This document shows, piece after piece, positions 9,289 to 18,121 of a stretch of DNA of 64,000 nt. The stretch covers positions 1 through 64,000 of the forward strand of contig RECI01000176.1 of assembly GCA_007694095.1 (NCBI GenBank), written 5' to 3'. Positions within the stretch are counted from its first letter, which is position 1. Each line of letters begins with the position of its first letter. This DNA comes from Balneolaceae bacterium (GTDB lineage Bacteria; Bacteroidota; Rhodothermia; Balneolales; Balneolaceae). The position numbers and the translations under genes were made by a program. A model generated the notes under the pieces. That model was not told the DNA's origin. It saw only the letters and a list, made by a program, of their open reading frames with translations, and ran no database searches.

Positions 9289-9333
9289 TCTTATCTTAGG
9301 CAAGATAAGATACAAGGCATGACGGCTTTTTTT
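9289..9333 (+). promoter_or_regulatory. Candidate pgpA terminator or pyrE leader attenuator
   Basis: TCTTATCTT and AAGATAAGA form a perfect 9-bp stem around AGGC at 9289-9310. A seven-T run follows at 9327-9333, about 38 bp before the pyrE start. The 16-base gap between stem and T-run is too long for a textbook terminator, so function is uncertain. pyrE in enterobacteria is controlled by attenuation just ahead of the gene, which makes this worth testing. Confidence 0.35.
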
Positions 9334-9370
9334 AGACTACCATAAGTATTTAATTGACGAAAATTTACAC

Positions 9371-10012
9371 ATGATTTTAGACAAACCATTTTCAAGGGAA
9401 CTTGCCAAATCCCTGTTGCAGATTAATGCAATTATCCTCAGGCCGAATAACCCATTTACATGGGCATCGGGCTGGCATTCACCCATTTATTGCGACAACC
9501 GGCTTACGTTACGGTTTCCGGAAATCAGAAAAGAGATTTCCAAGGCTTTTGTACGAATTATTGAAGAAAAACATGGCAGTGTGGATGTTATCACCGGAAC
9601 AGCTACGGCTGGAATACCTCATGCTGCATGGGTTGCTCAAAGCCTCGATAAACCGCTCGCTTATGTTCGTGCAACAGCCAAATCTTATGGGTTGGGTAAC
9701 CAGATTGAAGGAGGGGTGGATAAAGGTCAGTCAACCATTGTAATTGAAGATCTTATATCTACCGGAGGGTCGGTAATGTCTGTCATTAATGCCCTCCATT
9801 TTATCGGGGCTGATGTAAAGGCTGTACTTAGTATTTTCACTTATGGATTTGATAAAGCCACTCAAAAATTCGAGGAAAAAAATATTCCTGTATACTCACT
9901 TACTGATTATACCACCCTGATTGATGTAGCACTTGAACTCGGGCGAATTAAAGATGAAGATTTGCAGCTTCTCAATGCCTGGAGGAAAACTCCCGAAACA
10001 TGGCCGAATTAA
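9371..10012 (+). CDS. pyrE: Orotate phosphoribosyltransferase
   Basis: A 213-residue type I phosphoribosyltransferase that joins orotate to PRPP to give orotidine 5'-phosphate in pyrimidine synthesis. The PRPP-binding motif VIEDLISTGGSV lies at ~124-135. The orotate/PRPP loop residues around YVRATAKSYGLGNQIEGG (~98-115) are the family's flexible catalytic loop. Length is normal. pyrD, another de novo pyrimidine gene, lies at 24.9 kb and is not in the same operon. The next gene overlaps its end by 13 bp. Confidence 0.94.
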   Translation: MILDKPFSRELAKSLLQINAIILRPNNPFTWASGWHSPIYCDNRLTLRFPEIRKEISKAFVRIIEEKHGSVDVITGTATAGIPHAAWVAQSLDKPLAYVRATAKSYGLGNQIEGGVDKGQSTIVIEDLISTGGSVMSVINALHFIGADVKAVLSIFTYGFDKATQKFEEKNIPVYSLTDYTTLIDVALELGRIKDEDLQLLNAWRKTPETWPN

Positions 10013-10476
10013 ACTCCGAACCGTTACAATTTGCTGCAGCTGTTTCTGCCATAACGCTTATATCAGGGCGGAAACTATCCCGGAATTTTGCTTACTACCG
10101 TTCTGAGAAGATACCGGCTGAGATGGTTTTCAGGAATGAACTGCTTTTACTTTGCCATAGAATCAGGATGGAAATGTTTGGCATGCACAATTTGATGGAG
10201 AACCCTGAAAAAAGGTGTTCACCATTCCTGGTTGCTGTAGCCGGAGAAATCAACGACTGTTTTGAAGAGCTTCACAGAAAACTCCTTTTTTTTGACACAT
10301 CGGTCATTACAGAAATTATACCAGAGATTGACAGCCAGCGTTCTTTTTGGAAGCACTATACCGATGAGCTTTTTTACAGTGAAAACCTTAACCTTATCCT
10401 GGAAACAAGACTGCCCGATGCTATAAAGGAGATAGAATCCGGCATCAGGAAATTACCTGTATCGGCTCAGTGCTGA
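10000..10476 (+). CDS. Hypothetical protein coupled to pyrE
   Basis: A 158-residue soluble protein that I do not recognise. It overlaps the pyrE 3' end by 13 bp, so it is likely translated from the same mRNA. It looks mostly helical, with several charged/hydrophobic heptad-like stretches (VAGEINDCFEELHRKLLFFD), no signal peptide and no membrane segment. Five Cys residues are scattered rather than arranged as a metal site. Start choice rests on the ATG at 10000 within the pyrE coding end. Coding status is supported by length, tight spacing and neighbour-like codon use. Confidence 0.65.
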   Translation: MAELNSEPLQFAAAVSAITLISGRKLSRNFAYYRSEKIPAEMVFRNELLLLCHRIRMEMFGMHNLMENPEKRCSPFLVAVAGEINDCFEELHRKLLFFDTSVITEIIPEIDSQRSFWKHYTDELFYSENLNLILETRLPDAIKEIESGIRKLPVSAQC

Positions 10477-10503
10477 TCGTATTTAATAACAGAAATAAAT
10501 ATT

Positions 10504-11334
10504 ATGAAGTATCTTATTCCATTCATTTCCCTTCTTTTTCTCGCAGGATGTCTCGATTCGGGCAGTGACCCGTTTGGAGCGCCTGTTGACGAAACCGATT
10601 TTCTCAGGGAAAATTCAACCAAGCCGGGAGTAGTAGTTACCAACAGCGGGCTTCAATACAAGGTCCTTGAACAAGGTGATGGTGAAATGCCGTCCATAGG
10701 CCAGATTGTGTTTATCGAATATGTTGGAAGGCTTGTAAGCGGACAAATATTCTCAAGGTCTGACGGGCTTGACTATTTAACTTTGACTCAAAATATCCTT
10801 CCCGGGTTATTTGAAGGCATCCCGTTAATGAACACAGGTTCTAAGTATGAATTTGTAATTCCAAGTGAACTTGGCTTTGGAGATTCACCACCTGCCAATA
10901 CACCGGTAAGGCCCGGTTCCGTCCTGATTATGGAGATAACTCTCAATTCTTTTTTATTGGCACCTGATCAATTTCTTACTCAAAACTCGGAAAATGAAGA
11001 TATCACGGTCACTGACAGCGGCCTCCAGTATCGTGTAATTACCGAAGGACAGGGAGATAATGCTACTGCAGGCAGCACTGTGCGTGTACGTTACACAGGT
11101 ACTCTCACAAACGGACTTCAATTCGACCGGTCACCAGGCAATGATACAGTTACTTTTAATACCTCCCAGGTGATACCCGGTTTTTCAGAAGGACTCCGAC
11201 TGATGAACCGCGGCTCAAAATTTCAATTTTTCATCCCTCCAAATCTTGGTTACGGGCAACAGCCGCCATTCGGGTCTGTTATCCCTCCCAATGTTGTACT
11301 GGTATTTGAGGTGGAGTTGGTAGAGATTCTATAA
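10504..11334 (+). CDS. Lipoprotein with two FKBP-type prolyl isomerase domains
   Basis: 276 residues. An SPII signal peptide ends LFLAGC (Cys16), placing the protein in the envelope. Two tandem FKBP domains follow (~47-155 and ~165-276). The second keeps the expected active-site elements: RYTGTL, QFDRS, VIPGFSEGL and NLGYGQ. The first has YVGRL but IFSRS in place of the FD step, ILPGLFEGI, and LGFG for LGYG, so it may be weak or structural. It probably assists folding of exported proteins. It follows the pyrE pair by 27 bp and may be co-transcribed. Confidence 0.9.
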   Translation: MKYLIPFISLLFLAGCLDSGSDPFGAPVDETDFLRENSTKPGVVVTNSGLQYKVLEQGDGEMPSIGQIVFIEYVGRLVSGQIFSRSDGLDYLTLTQNILPGLFEGIPLMNTGSKYEFVIPSELGFGDSPPANTPVRPGSVLIMEITLNSFLLAPDQFLTQNSENEDITVTDSGLQYRVITEGQGDNATAGSTVRVRYTGTLTNGLQFDRSPGNDTVTFNTSQVIPGFSEGLRLMNRGSKFQFFIPPNLGYGQQPPFGSVIPPNVVLVFEVELVEIL

Positions 11335-11579
11335 CGGTTTTCAGCACCGATTCATCATTATTCCAGCCATGGTTTTTTAGATCCCATTTCAAAATCAATA
11401 TAAAGTATTTTATAAAGGTTCATCAGGAAACATTGTGGGCTCTGATTTGTAAAGAAGGAGAAGATGTTGTTGATTTTGCTATATGCTATCACAAGTTTTC
11501 CTGTTGAAACAAAAAAAATTGAATTATCAACATTCAGTATTGATCCTTATTTTAGTGACTGAAAAAAAGAATTGCAGGT

Positions 11580-12938
11580 ATGAATAATAAAACCTTTTAC
11601 ATCGAAACCTACGGCTGCCAGATGAACTTTGCGGATTCTGAGGTAGTGAATTCTATCCTCATGAATCAGGGGATGGTGCCTGTGCAGAGTGCTGAGGAAG
11701 CAGATGTAATTTTTGTAAATACCTGCTCAATCCGTGAAAATGCCGAATCAAGGGTATGGAACCGGCTCAAGGAATTTCGGGCACTTAAGAAAAACCGGCA
11801 AGAATTAACCGTCGGGGTTCTGGGCTGCATGGCTGAACGAATCCGTGAGCAAATCATTGACAAGGAAAAACTCGTTGATATCGTGGTTGGCCCTGATGCT
11901 TACCGCGACATTCCTAACCTGCTTGCCGAAGTGGATGACGGCCGAAAAGCAGTCAACGTTTTGCTCTCTCTTGAAGAAACCTATGCCGACATAAGCCCAG
12001 TGCGTACAAGTGGTAACGGGGTAACGGCGTTTGTCTCTATTATGCGCGGGTGTGATAACATGTGCTCATTTTGCGTAGTGCCGTTTACACGCGGGCGTGA
12101 GCGAAGCAGGCCGTTTGAAAGCATACTTAGGGAAATTGATGAGCTGGATCAGCAAGGTTATAAAGAGGTAACTCTGCTTGGTCAGAATGTAAATTCCTAT
12201 AAGCACGAAAACACAGACTTTACAACCTTAATGGATTTGGCGAGCAGCCGTCATCCCGAAATCAGATTCCGGTTTTCTTCACCCCACCCAAAAGATTTTC
12301 CCGAGGCACTTCTGCATCTTATTGCGGAGCGGCCAAATCTTTGCAACTACATTCATATTCCGGCTCAATCGGGAAGCAGCAGTATGCTCGAGCGTATGAG
12401 ACGCCCTTACACCCGTGAGCAGTATCTTGAACTCATTGCGAAGATGAAAAAAATTATCCCCGGTGTATCACTCTCAACTGATATCATTGCCGGGTTCTGT
12501 GATGAAACCGAGAGAGAACACCAGGATACAATGAGCCTGATGAAGTTTGTGGAATACGATCTTGCCTACATGTTTGCATATTCAGAGAGGGAACGTACAC
12601 TCGCCCATCGAAAATACGAGGATAATATTCCCGAAGAGGTAAAGAAGAAACGCCTCACCGAAATTATTCAACAACAGATGTCAATCCAGGAAAAAAACAA
12701 TCAAAAAGAGATCGGGCAGCGCCATCTTGTACTAGCAGAGGGGTTCAGCAAACGCTCGGATCAGCAGCTTTCAGGACGTACTGACACAAACAAAATGGTG
12801 GTTTTCGACAGGGAGAATTATCAAAAAGGAGAGTACGTGGAAGTTGAAATTACCGGCTGCACGTCCGCCACACTCATTGCCCGGCCGATAGCCAAAAGTT
12901 CGATTGGCCGTTTTTATGCTGAGCCAGCATACGCCTGA
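11580..12938 (+). CDS. miaB: tRNA-2-methylthio-N6-dimethylallyladenosine synthase
   Basis: A 452-residue radical-SAM methylthiotransferase acting on A37 of tRNAs. The UPF0004 domain supplies three Cys ligands (YGCQMN C13, C49, C83) for the auxiliary iron-sulfur cluster. The radical-SAM triad RGCDNMCSFC lies at C158/C162/C165. A C-terminal TRAM domain (~380-450) binds tRNA. The start ATG at 11580 opens TFYIETYGCQMN, the usual N-terminus. A 245-bp gap precedes it. In many Bacteroidota miaB sits directly before a sigma-54 activator and lptE; here the glucosylglycerate genes lie between. Confidence 0.95.
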   Translation: MNNKTFYIETYGCQMNFADSEVVNSILMNQGMVPVQSAEEADVIFVNTCSIRENAESRVWNRLKEFRALKKNRQELTVGVLGCMAERIREQIIDKEKLVDIVVGPDAYRDIPNLLAEVDDGRKAVNVLLSLEETYADISPVRTSGNGVTAFVSIMRGCDNMCSFCVVPFTRGRERSRPFESILREIDELDQQGYKEVTLLGQNVNSYKHENTDFTTLMDLASSRHPEIRFRFSSPHPKDFPEALLHLIAERPNLCNYIHIPAQSGSSSMLERMRRPYTREQYLELIAKMKKIIPGVSLSTDIIAGFCDETEREHQDTMSLMKFVEYDLAYMFAYSERERTLAHRKYEDNIPEEVKKKRLTEIIQQQMSIQEKNNQKEIGQRHLVLAEGFSKRSDQQLSGRTDTNKMVVFDRENYQKGEYVEVEITGCTSATLIARPIAKSSIGRFYAEPAYA

Positions 12939-13104
12939 AAATAAATATATTGACCAATTTTGCTGCCAGGCAAATATACTCCTTTCTGTACGCTACAGGT
13001 AAAAAATTTGTGAAATCAGGATATTTACCGGATCAGGGTGAATTATAGTGATATTTTTCTGATCTTTTAAGTATATCAAATAAACGATTTTCATTAAAAA
13101 AATT

Positions 13105-14265
13105 ATGAAGGATATCAAATCTTTAAAAAAAGAATTACCTGGTATTGCTGAAAAACTAAAAAAATACAGGGAAGTACTTCTGGCTAATTTGGTGATGGTA
13201 GGGGAAATTCCAGCTCCAACTTTCCAGGAATCTAGACGGGTAGAATTTATCCTGAACCGCTTCGATGAAGCTGGTTTAACCGATTCTTCCATTGATGATG
13301 CAGGCAATGGTATTGGCGTGCTTGCCGGTAGTGACAGCAAATCTGCCCTGCTGCTCAATGCACATGCAGATACCATTTTTTCAGAAAAAACAGACCACAC
13401 CATGCAGGTGTCGAGTGATTCCATAACCGGGCCCGGGGTAGCTGATAACGCCATAGGGCTCGCTGCTATGATAACTCTTCCATATATTCTCGAAGACCTT
13501 AAGATTAAACTCAAAAACGATCTTATATTATTAGCCGGCGTGAAAAGTCTTGGGCGCGGCAATCTTGAAGGGATGCGTTTTTTCCTGGAAAACAATCCAT
13601 TCAAAATAAACAAGGCCATCTGTATAGAAGGAATTCAACTTGGCAGACTTAGCTACTCGTCAATCGGAATGCTTCGTGGTGAAATTACCTGCCGGGTGCC
13701 AGAAACTTACGACTGGTCGCGCTTCGGGGATTCAAGCGCTATTCTCACACTCAACGAAGTAATCAACAAGATTAATGATATGAGACTTCCGAGGCGTCCG
13801 AGGACAAGTATTGTCATGGGATCGATTGAGGGAGGCTCATCTTTCAATACGATTGCCCGGGATGCCACACTCCGTTTCGAAGTAAGGTCCGAATCTCAGG
13901 AAGTAGTTGAACGTGCCGGTGAAACTATTAACGATATTACACTTGAAGTGTCTTCAAAAACCGGAGACCAGGTAGAGCTGGACATATTCGCGAAACGTAT
14001 TCCCGGTGGAATTCCTTACTCCCACCCGCTTACACGCTGCGCCCGTGTGGTTATGGAAAGTCTTGATATAGAACCACGACTTGCGCCAAGTATCTCAGAA
14101 TTATCGGCACTCATCGATAAAAAAATACCTGCCCTCACTCTTGGTGTAACCGTAGGTGAACGAACATTTAAGACAAACGAAACTATTCAAATTGAGCCAA
14201 TTTACAAAGGTCTGGCTCATCTGATCGGAACCATTTTAGCTATTGACGGAGGATATTGTGAGTAA
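13105..14265 (+). CDS. M20-family peptidase homologue with degenerate active site
   Basis: A 386-residue protein with the M20 di-zinc peptidase fold. The first metal motif is kept (NAHADTIF, 87-89), as is the bridging Asp region (GPGVADNAIGLAA, 109-121). Where active members have the catalytic Glu-Glu after a 'TVGEEG'-type turn, this one reads GVKSLGRGN (145-153). The usual C-terminal metal His before the final helix is replaced by FKTNETIQIEPIYKG. Peptidase activity is therefore doubtful; a binding or altered hydrolase role is possible. Its last 8 bp overlap gpgS, tying it to the glucosylglycerate operon. The family assignment is by sequence, the loss of activity is inference. Confidence 0.8.
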   Translation: MKDIKSLKKELPGIAEKLKKYREVLLANLVMVGEIPAPTFQESRRVEFILNRFDEAGLTDSSIDDAGNGIGVLAGSDSKSALLLNAHADTIFSEKTDHTMQVSSDSITGPGVADNAIGLAAMITLPYILEDLKIKLKNDLILLAGVKSLGRGNLEGMRFFLENNPFKINKAICIEGIQLGRLSYSSIGMLRGEITCRVPETYDWSRFGDSSAILTLNEVINKINDMRLPRRPRTSIVMGSIEGGSSFNTIARDATLRFEVRSESQEVVERAGETINDITLEVSSKTGDQVELDIFAKRIPGGIPYSHPLTRCARVVMESLDIEPRLAPSISELSALIDKKIPALTLGVTVGERTFKTNETIQIEPIYKGLAHLIGTILAIDGGYCE

Positions 14266-15226
14266 TCTTCAAAACTGGATTAACAAAAACACCTATCACC
14301 ATTCTGAATTTTGGGACATTAAAAAACTGGTTGAGGTAAAAGAAAGCAAGAACCTCACTATTTCTTTATGTCTGCCTACACTAAACGAAGAAAAGACAAT
14401 CGGAAAAGAGATTATCATTTTCAAATCGGAACTCATGGAACGCTATCCCCTGCTGGATGAAATTGCCGTGATCGACTCTGGTTCGGACGATAAGACACTT
14501 GAAGTTGCAAAAAATTACGGGGCAGATACATATCTCGCATCCGATATTCTTCCCCATCTTGAACCGAAACGCGGCAAAGGTGAAAATCTGTGGAAAGCCA
14601 TCTACCAATTAAAAGGCGATATTATTGTTTATGTAGATGCCGATATCAGTAATATTCACCCACGGTTTGTCTATGGGCTTGTAGCCCCGCTAATTTACCG
14701 TGAAGAAGTTAAATACGTAAAAGGATTTTACGATAGGCCGCTCGCTTTTTCAGGGAATGTTCGTGCTTCCGGCGGCGGTCGTGTTACAGAAATTCTTGTA
14801 CGCCCGCTTTTTTCACTATTTTTCCCCGACCTCACAGCAATGATTCAGCCGCTTTCCGGCGAGTACGCTGTAAGACGTGAGGTACTTGAACAAATCGCCT
14901 TCCCAATTGGCTATGGTGTGGAAACATCGCACCTGATTGATGTCTATCACATGTACGGCCTCGAAGCCTTCGCACAGACCGATCTTGACAAAAGGGTTCA
15001 TGAAAACAAACCTACACAAGCGCTTGGGAAAATGGCGTTTGGCATTCTACAAACGTTCATCAAACGTGCCAAAGCACTTGGTGTTTTAGACAAGGCAGAA
15101 CATAAAACCATTCTGCGACAGTTTCAGGTGAGGCAAACCGAATATGAACAAAACCTGATCGAAATTATTGAAGAAGAGCGTCCGCCGATGATTGAAATTG
15201 AAGAATACAGAAACAAATTCAAGTAA
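14258..15226 (+). CDS. gpgS: Glucosyl-3-phosphoglycerate synthase (GT81)
   Basis: About 322 residues. It transfers glucose from NDP-glucose to 3-phosphoglycerate, the first step to the compatible solute glucosylglycerate. GT-A fold motifs are clear: ISLCLPTLNEEKTIGKEI, the IDSGSDDKT nucleotide loop, GKGENLWKA, and the metal motif VYVDADISN. The acceptor region GGGRVTEILVRPL and QPLSGEYAVRREVL are typical of GpgS. The ORF opens with TTG at 14243, but GTG at 14258 has GGAGG five bases upstream and is my start; it overlaps the M20-like gene by 8 bp. A predicted phosphatase follows. Confidence 0.9.
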   Translation: MSNLQNWINKNTYHHSEFWDIKKLVEVKESKNLTISLCLPTLNEEKTIGKEIIIFKSELMERYPLLDEIAVIDSGSDDKTLEVAKNYGADTYLASDILPHLEPKRGKGENLWKAIYQLKGDIIVYVDADISNIHPRFVYGLVAPLIYREEVKYVKGFYDRPLAFSGNVRASGGGRVTEILVRPLFSLFFPDLTAMIQPLSGEYAVRREVLEQIAFPIGYGVETSHLIDVYHMYGLEAFAQTDLDKRVHENKPTQALGKMAFGILQTFIKRAKALGVLDKAEHKTILRQFQVRQTEYEQNLIEIIEEERPPMIEIEEYRNKFK

Positions 15227-15334
15227 ATATTTGCTTACTTGGTAATCTTTGGGCAAGTACACCAGCTGAACCAGCACAAGCACTCGATGAACCTGCATAA
15301 ACGATTTATTGACTTGTCAAAACCGATGGAATTG

Positions 15335-16186
15335 ATGTCAACAGGCACCAATCCCAAACTTAAAGTATTGGAAAATATACATTTGATAGCCTATGATTTT
15401 TACGGTACACTATTTATTTCAGGGGTGGGAGATATCGGGGTCGACGACGGGTTGTACAACACCGGTATACTTAAACATGTACTTGAAAGCAGCGGCATAA
15501 CCATCGTGAATGAGGATGCAGCAGATAAAGCTTTCCATATCTATAATCAGGTGGTTGAGGAATACATAAAAAAAGCTAAGACCTCCGGGATTGAATACCC
15601 GGAACCTGACATCAGGAGCATCTGGCAGTCTGTTCTCTCCATACTTAGAAAAAATAAACTGGTTCAATTCCGGGAAAACAGCAAGCTTTACGAATCCGTA
15701 TCTGTTGAATTTGAAGCCAGGATGAATCCCGTTTGGCCCGTGCCCGGTATCGTTGACACCCTCGTTTATTTCAAACAGTCTGGAATAAAACAGGGCATAA
15801 TCTCCAACTCGCAGTTTTATACACCAATTGTGTTGGAAGCCCTGACCGGATATTCACTTCATGAACTTGGATTTTCTGAAGAACTCCTTCACTGGTCTTT
15901 CGAAGAAAAGATGAAGAAACCTGACTTGCAATTTTACAAAAACTATATTGATAAAGCCCGAAATTCCTACCCTGATATAAAACCGGAGAACATGCTTTAC
16001 ATTGGGAACGACATGCTGAAGGATATCTATCCTGCACATACCTTGGGTATGAAAACGGCACTATTTGCCGGTGATAATCGTTCCCTGAAATGGCGCAGAG
16101 ACGATGAGCGCTGCAAAAATCTTGAACCTGATTTGATTGTCACAAATGCTTTGCAGTTAAAAGAGTGTGTGGCAATGAATGGCTAA
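15335..16186 (+). CDS. HAD-superfamily phosphatase, probable glucosyl-3-phosphoglycerate phosphatase
   Basis: About 284 residues. HAD motif I reads AYDFYGTLF (nucleophile Asp), motif II IISNSQF, motif III the Lys in EEKMKKPD, and motif IV YIGNDMLKDI. A helical cap lies between motifs I and II. Coming straight after gpgS, it is the natural candidate for removing the phosphate from glucosyl-3-phosphoglycerate, but that is inferred from context. The ORF opens with TTG at 15239; ATGs at 15287, 15326 and 15335 are possible. I chose 15335 for its GGA upstream and the normal distance to motif I. Its stop is two bases from the stop of the converging GH13 gene. Confidence 0.8.
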   Translation: MSTGTNPKLKVLENIHLIAYDFYGTLFISGVGDIGVDDGLYNTGILKHVLESSGITIVNEDAADKAFHIYNQVVEEYIKKAKTSGIEYPEPDIRSIWQSVLSILRKNKLVQFRENSKLYESVSVEFEARMNPVWPVPGIVDTLVYFKQSGIKQGIISNSQFYTPIVLEALTGYSLHELGFSEELLHWSFEEKMKKPDLQFYKNYIDKARNSYPDIKPENMLYIGNDMLKDIYPAHTLGMKTALFAGDNRSLKWRRDDERCKNLEPDLIVTNALQLKECVAMNG

Positions 16187-16188
16187 TT

Positions 16189-17937
16189 CTATACTTTTAT
16201 CCAAATCACCTGGAAAGGCTGGAGTTCAGTTTTTCCATTTGCAATAAATTTCTTTCCCGATAAAATATCACTGTACTCTTTACCTGTTTCTATCGGAATA
16301 GAATTCGCAGAAAAATCTACTTTTTTTACACTGTTTGTAATATTCGCAAGCACGAGTACCTCTTCGGTTTTAGCAGGGTCCCAACGAAGGAGGCAGAATA
16401 AGTCCGGATCAATATCATAAACCTGCTGCCAGCCAAACGGATGAAAAGCGGGATGCTCTTTCCTTTTTTTTATGATCTCTTTCAGCTTAAAGAAAATGCG
16501 ATGTGTGGTTGTATCGGGGTCGCTTAATTCGTCTTCCAACTCATCAAAAAACCATTTTTTTCGGTTGATGGTTCGATACCTGCCGGTTATAGATACCCCC
16601 TGGATATTATTTGGAGTGGCAGTGAGATTATGAAAATAAATACCCGGTACTCCTTTAAAACTGAGCATTAATAACTGTGAACAGAGATAGCGGCGCTCCT
16701 GCAGGGATTGGGTGCCATTCAGGCTGCTAAATGCATCAAAATAGGTGATATTCAGCTCATAAGGACTTAATGAACCGTCCGGGTTTTTCTTCTCGGATAC
16801 AAATCCGCCTTTCTTTTTGATATCATTCACCAACTTATCAAATTCTTCCTGTGGCACCAGCCCTTCAAGCGGCCTTACCCCGATGCCATCATGAGATGAT
16901 GTGAAGTTGAAGTATGTACAGCCTGCAGGCAGCCTGTTCAGTGATTTAACCCATTCGGTAAGATAGGATGCGTTTTCCGTTAAGATGGCATGTAACAACA
17001 GAGGCGGCAGACTGAAGAGATAAACCATATGGGTTTCATCGCCGTCACCAAAATAACTGATATTTTCTTTATGAGGAACATTTGTCTCCGTAATAATGGT
17101 AGCATGAGGTGCAAAACAATCTGTCAGAGTTCTCATCAATTTCACAATTTCATGTGTCTGTTCAAGGTGGATACAGTTTGTACCCAATTCCTTCCAGATA
17201 AACGCCACTGCGTCAAGACGAATAACCGATAAACCCATGCTCAGATAAAAAAAGAAAATATCGAGATATTCGAACAACACGTCGGGATTCGCAAAATTAA
17301 CATCAATCTGGTCATCACTAAATGTAGACCAGACAAATTTTTCTCCTTTTTTTGTATGAACTGGTGTAAGAAGGGCTGTACTCCTTGGGCGCGTTACCAT
17401 CGAAAGATCCACGCCTGGTTCCACTTCAATGAAGAAATCCTTGTAGGGTTCTTCTTTTTTTAGATATTTTTTAAACCATTCACTGTGCCTTGAGATGTGG
17501 TTCATTACCAAATCTCCCATCAGCCTGAAATCTTTACTCAATTCCTGGATATCATCCCAACCGCCAATCCTTTCGTCAACACGGCGGTAATCTATAACAG
17601 AAAAACCATCATCAGACGAACTCGGAAAAAATGGTAAAATATGTACACTGCTGATTGTGCCTTTCAAATATTTTTTTAAAAATTCGTGCTGTTTATGAAG
17701 CATTGAAACCGGTTCCCCCACACCAGGCCGAACCATATCTCCATAGGTGATAAGAATATGGTCTTTATGTGTCCACAGATCCTGAATGGGAATATGGTCT
17801 TCCGGTTTTAAAACGAATTTGTTAATGTGCATGCGAATTCTTTTCATGCACTCTTCCACCATATCCTCCCCGTATATTACCGAGAAGTGTTTTCTTAGTT
17901 TTTCTTCTGTCCCCTTGCAGTAAACTGCATCTTCCAT
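16189..17937 (-). CDS. GH13_18 phosphorylase, likely glucosylglycerate phosphorylase
   Basis: A 582-residue member of the sucrose-phosphorylase subfamily. Catalytic residues are visible: nucleophile Asp242 in VIRLDAVAFIWK, acid/base Glu284 in ITETNVPH, and Asp350 in SSHDGIGVRP. The family includes sucrose, sucrose-6-phosphate and glucosylglycerate phosphorylases. The length, the absence of a signal peptide, and the position converging on gpgS with a 2-bp gap favour glucosylglycerate phosphorylase, which returns glucose-1-phosphate and glycerate when osmotic stress ends. The specific substrate is inference; the family and catalytic triad are seen. Confidence 0.87.
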   Translation of the reverse strand: MEDAVYCKGTEEKLRKHFSVIYGEDMVEECMKRIRMHINKFVLKPEDHIPIQDLWTHKDHILITYGDMVRPGVGEPVSMLHKQHEFLKKYLKGTISSVHILPFFPSSSDDGFSVIDYRRVDERIGGWDDIQELSKDFRLMGDLVMNHISRHSEWFKKYLKKEEPYKDFFIEVEPGVDLSMVTRPRSTALLTPVHTKKGEKFVWSTFSDDQIDVNFANPDVLFEYLDIFFFYLSMGLSVIRLDAVAFIWKELGTNCIHLEQTHEIVKLMRTLTDCFAPHATIITETNVPHKENISYFGDGDETHMVYLFSLPPLLLHAILTENASYLTEWVKSLNRLPAGCTYFNFTSSHDGIGVRPLEGLVPQEEFDKLVNDIKKKGGFVSEKKNPDGSLSPYELNITYFDAFSSLNGTQSLQERRYLCSQLLMLSFKGVPGIYFHNLTATPNNIQGVSITGRYRTINRKKWFFDELEDELSDPDTTTHRIFFKLKEIIKKRKEHPAFHPFGWQQVYDIDPDLFCLLRWDPAKTEEVLVLANITNSVKKVDFSANSIPIETGKEYSDILSGKKFIANGKTELQPFQVIWIKV

Positions 17938-18121
17938 AAATTAAACGTATTCCTAATTTTGTATGTTATTGAAGTACAATGACTCAGCGCTCGGTATTGC
18001 TATGAATATAAAAAAATTAAGGTCAGATTAGTTCATTTTTGCCCGAAAAAAATTGTGCAATGCAATTTATTACAAGTTTCAGATGTTTCTTACCTTTATC
18101 TGTTTATAAAGGAATTATTCT

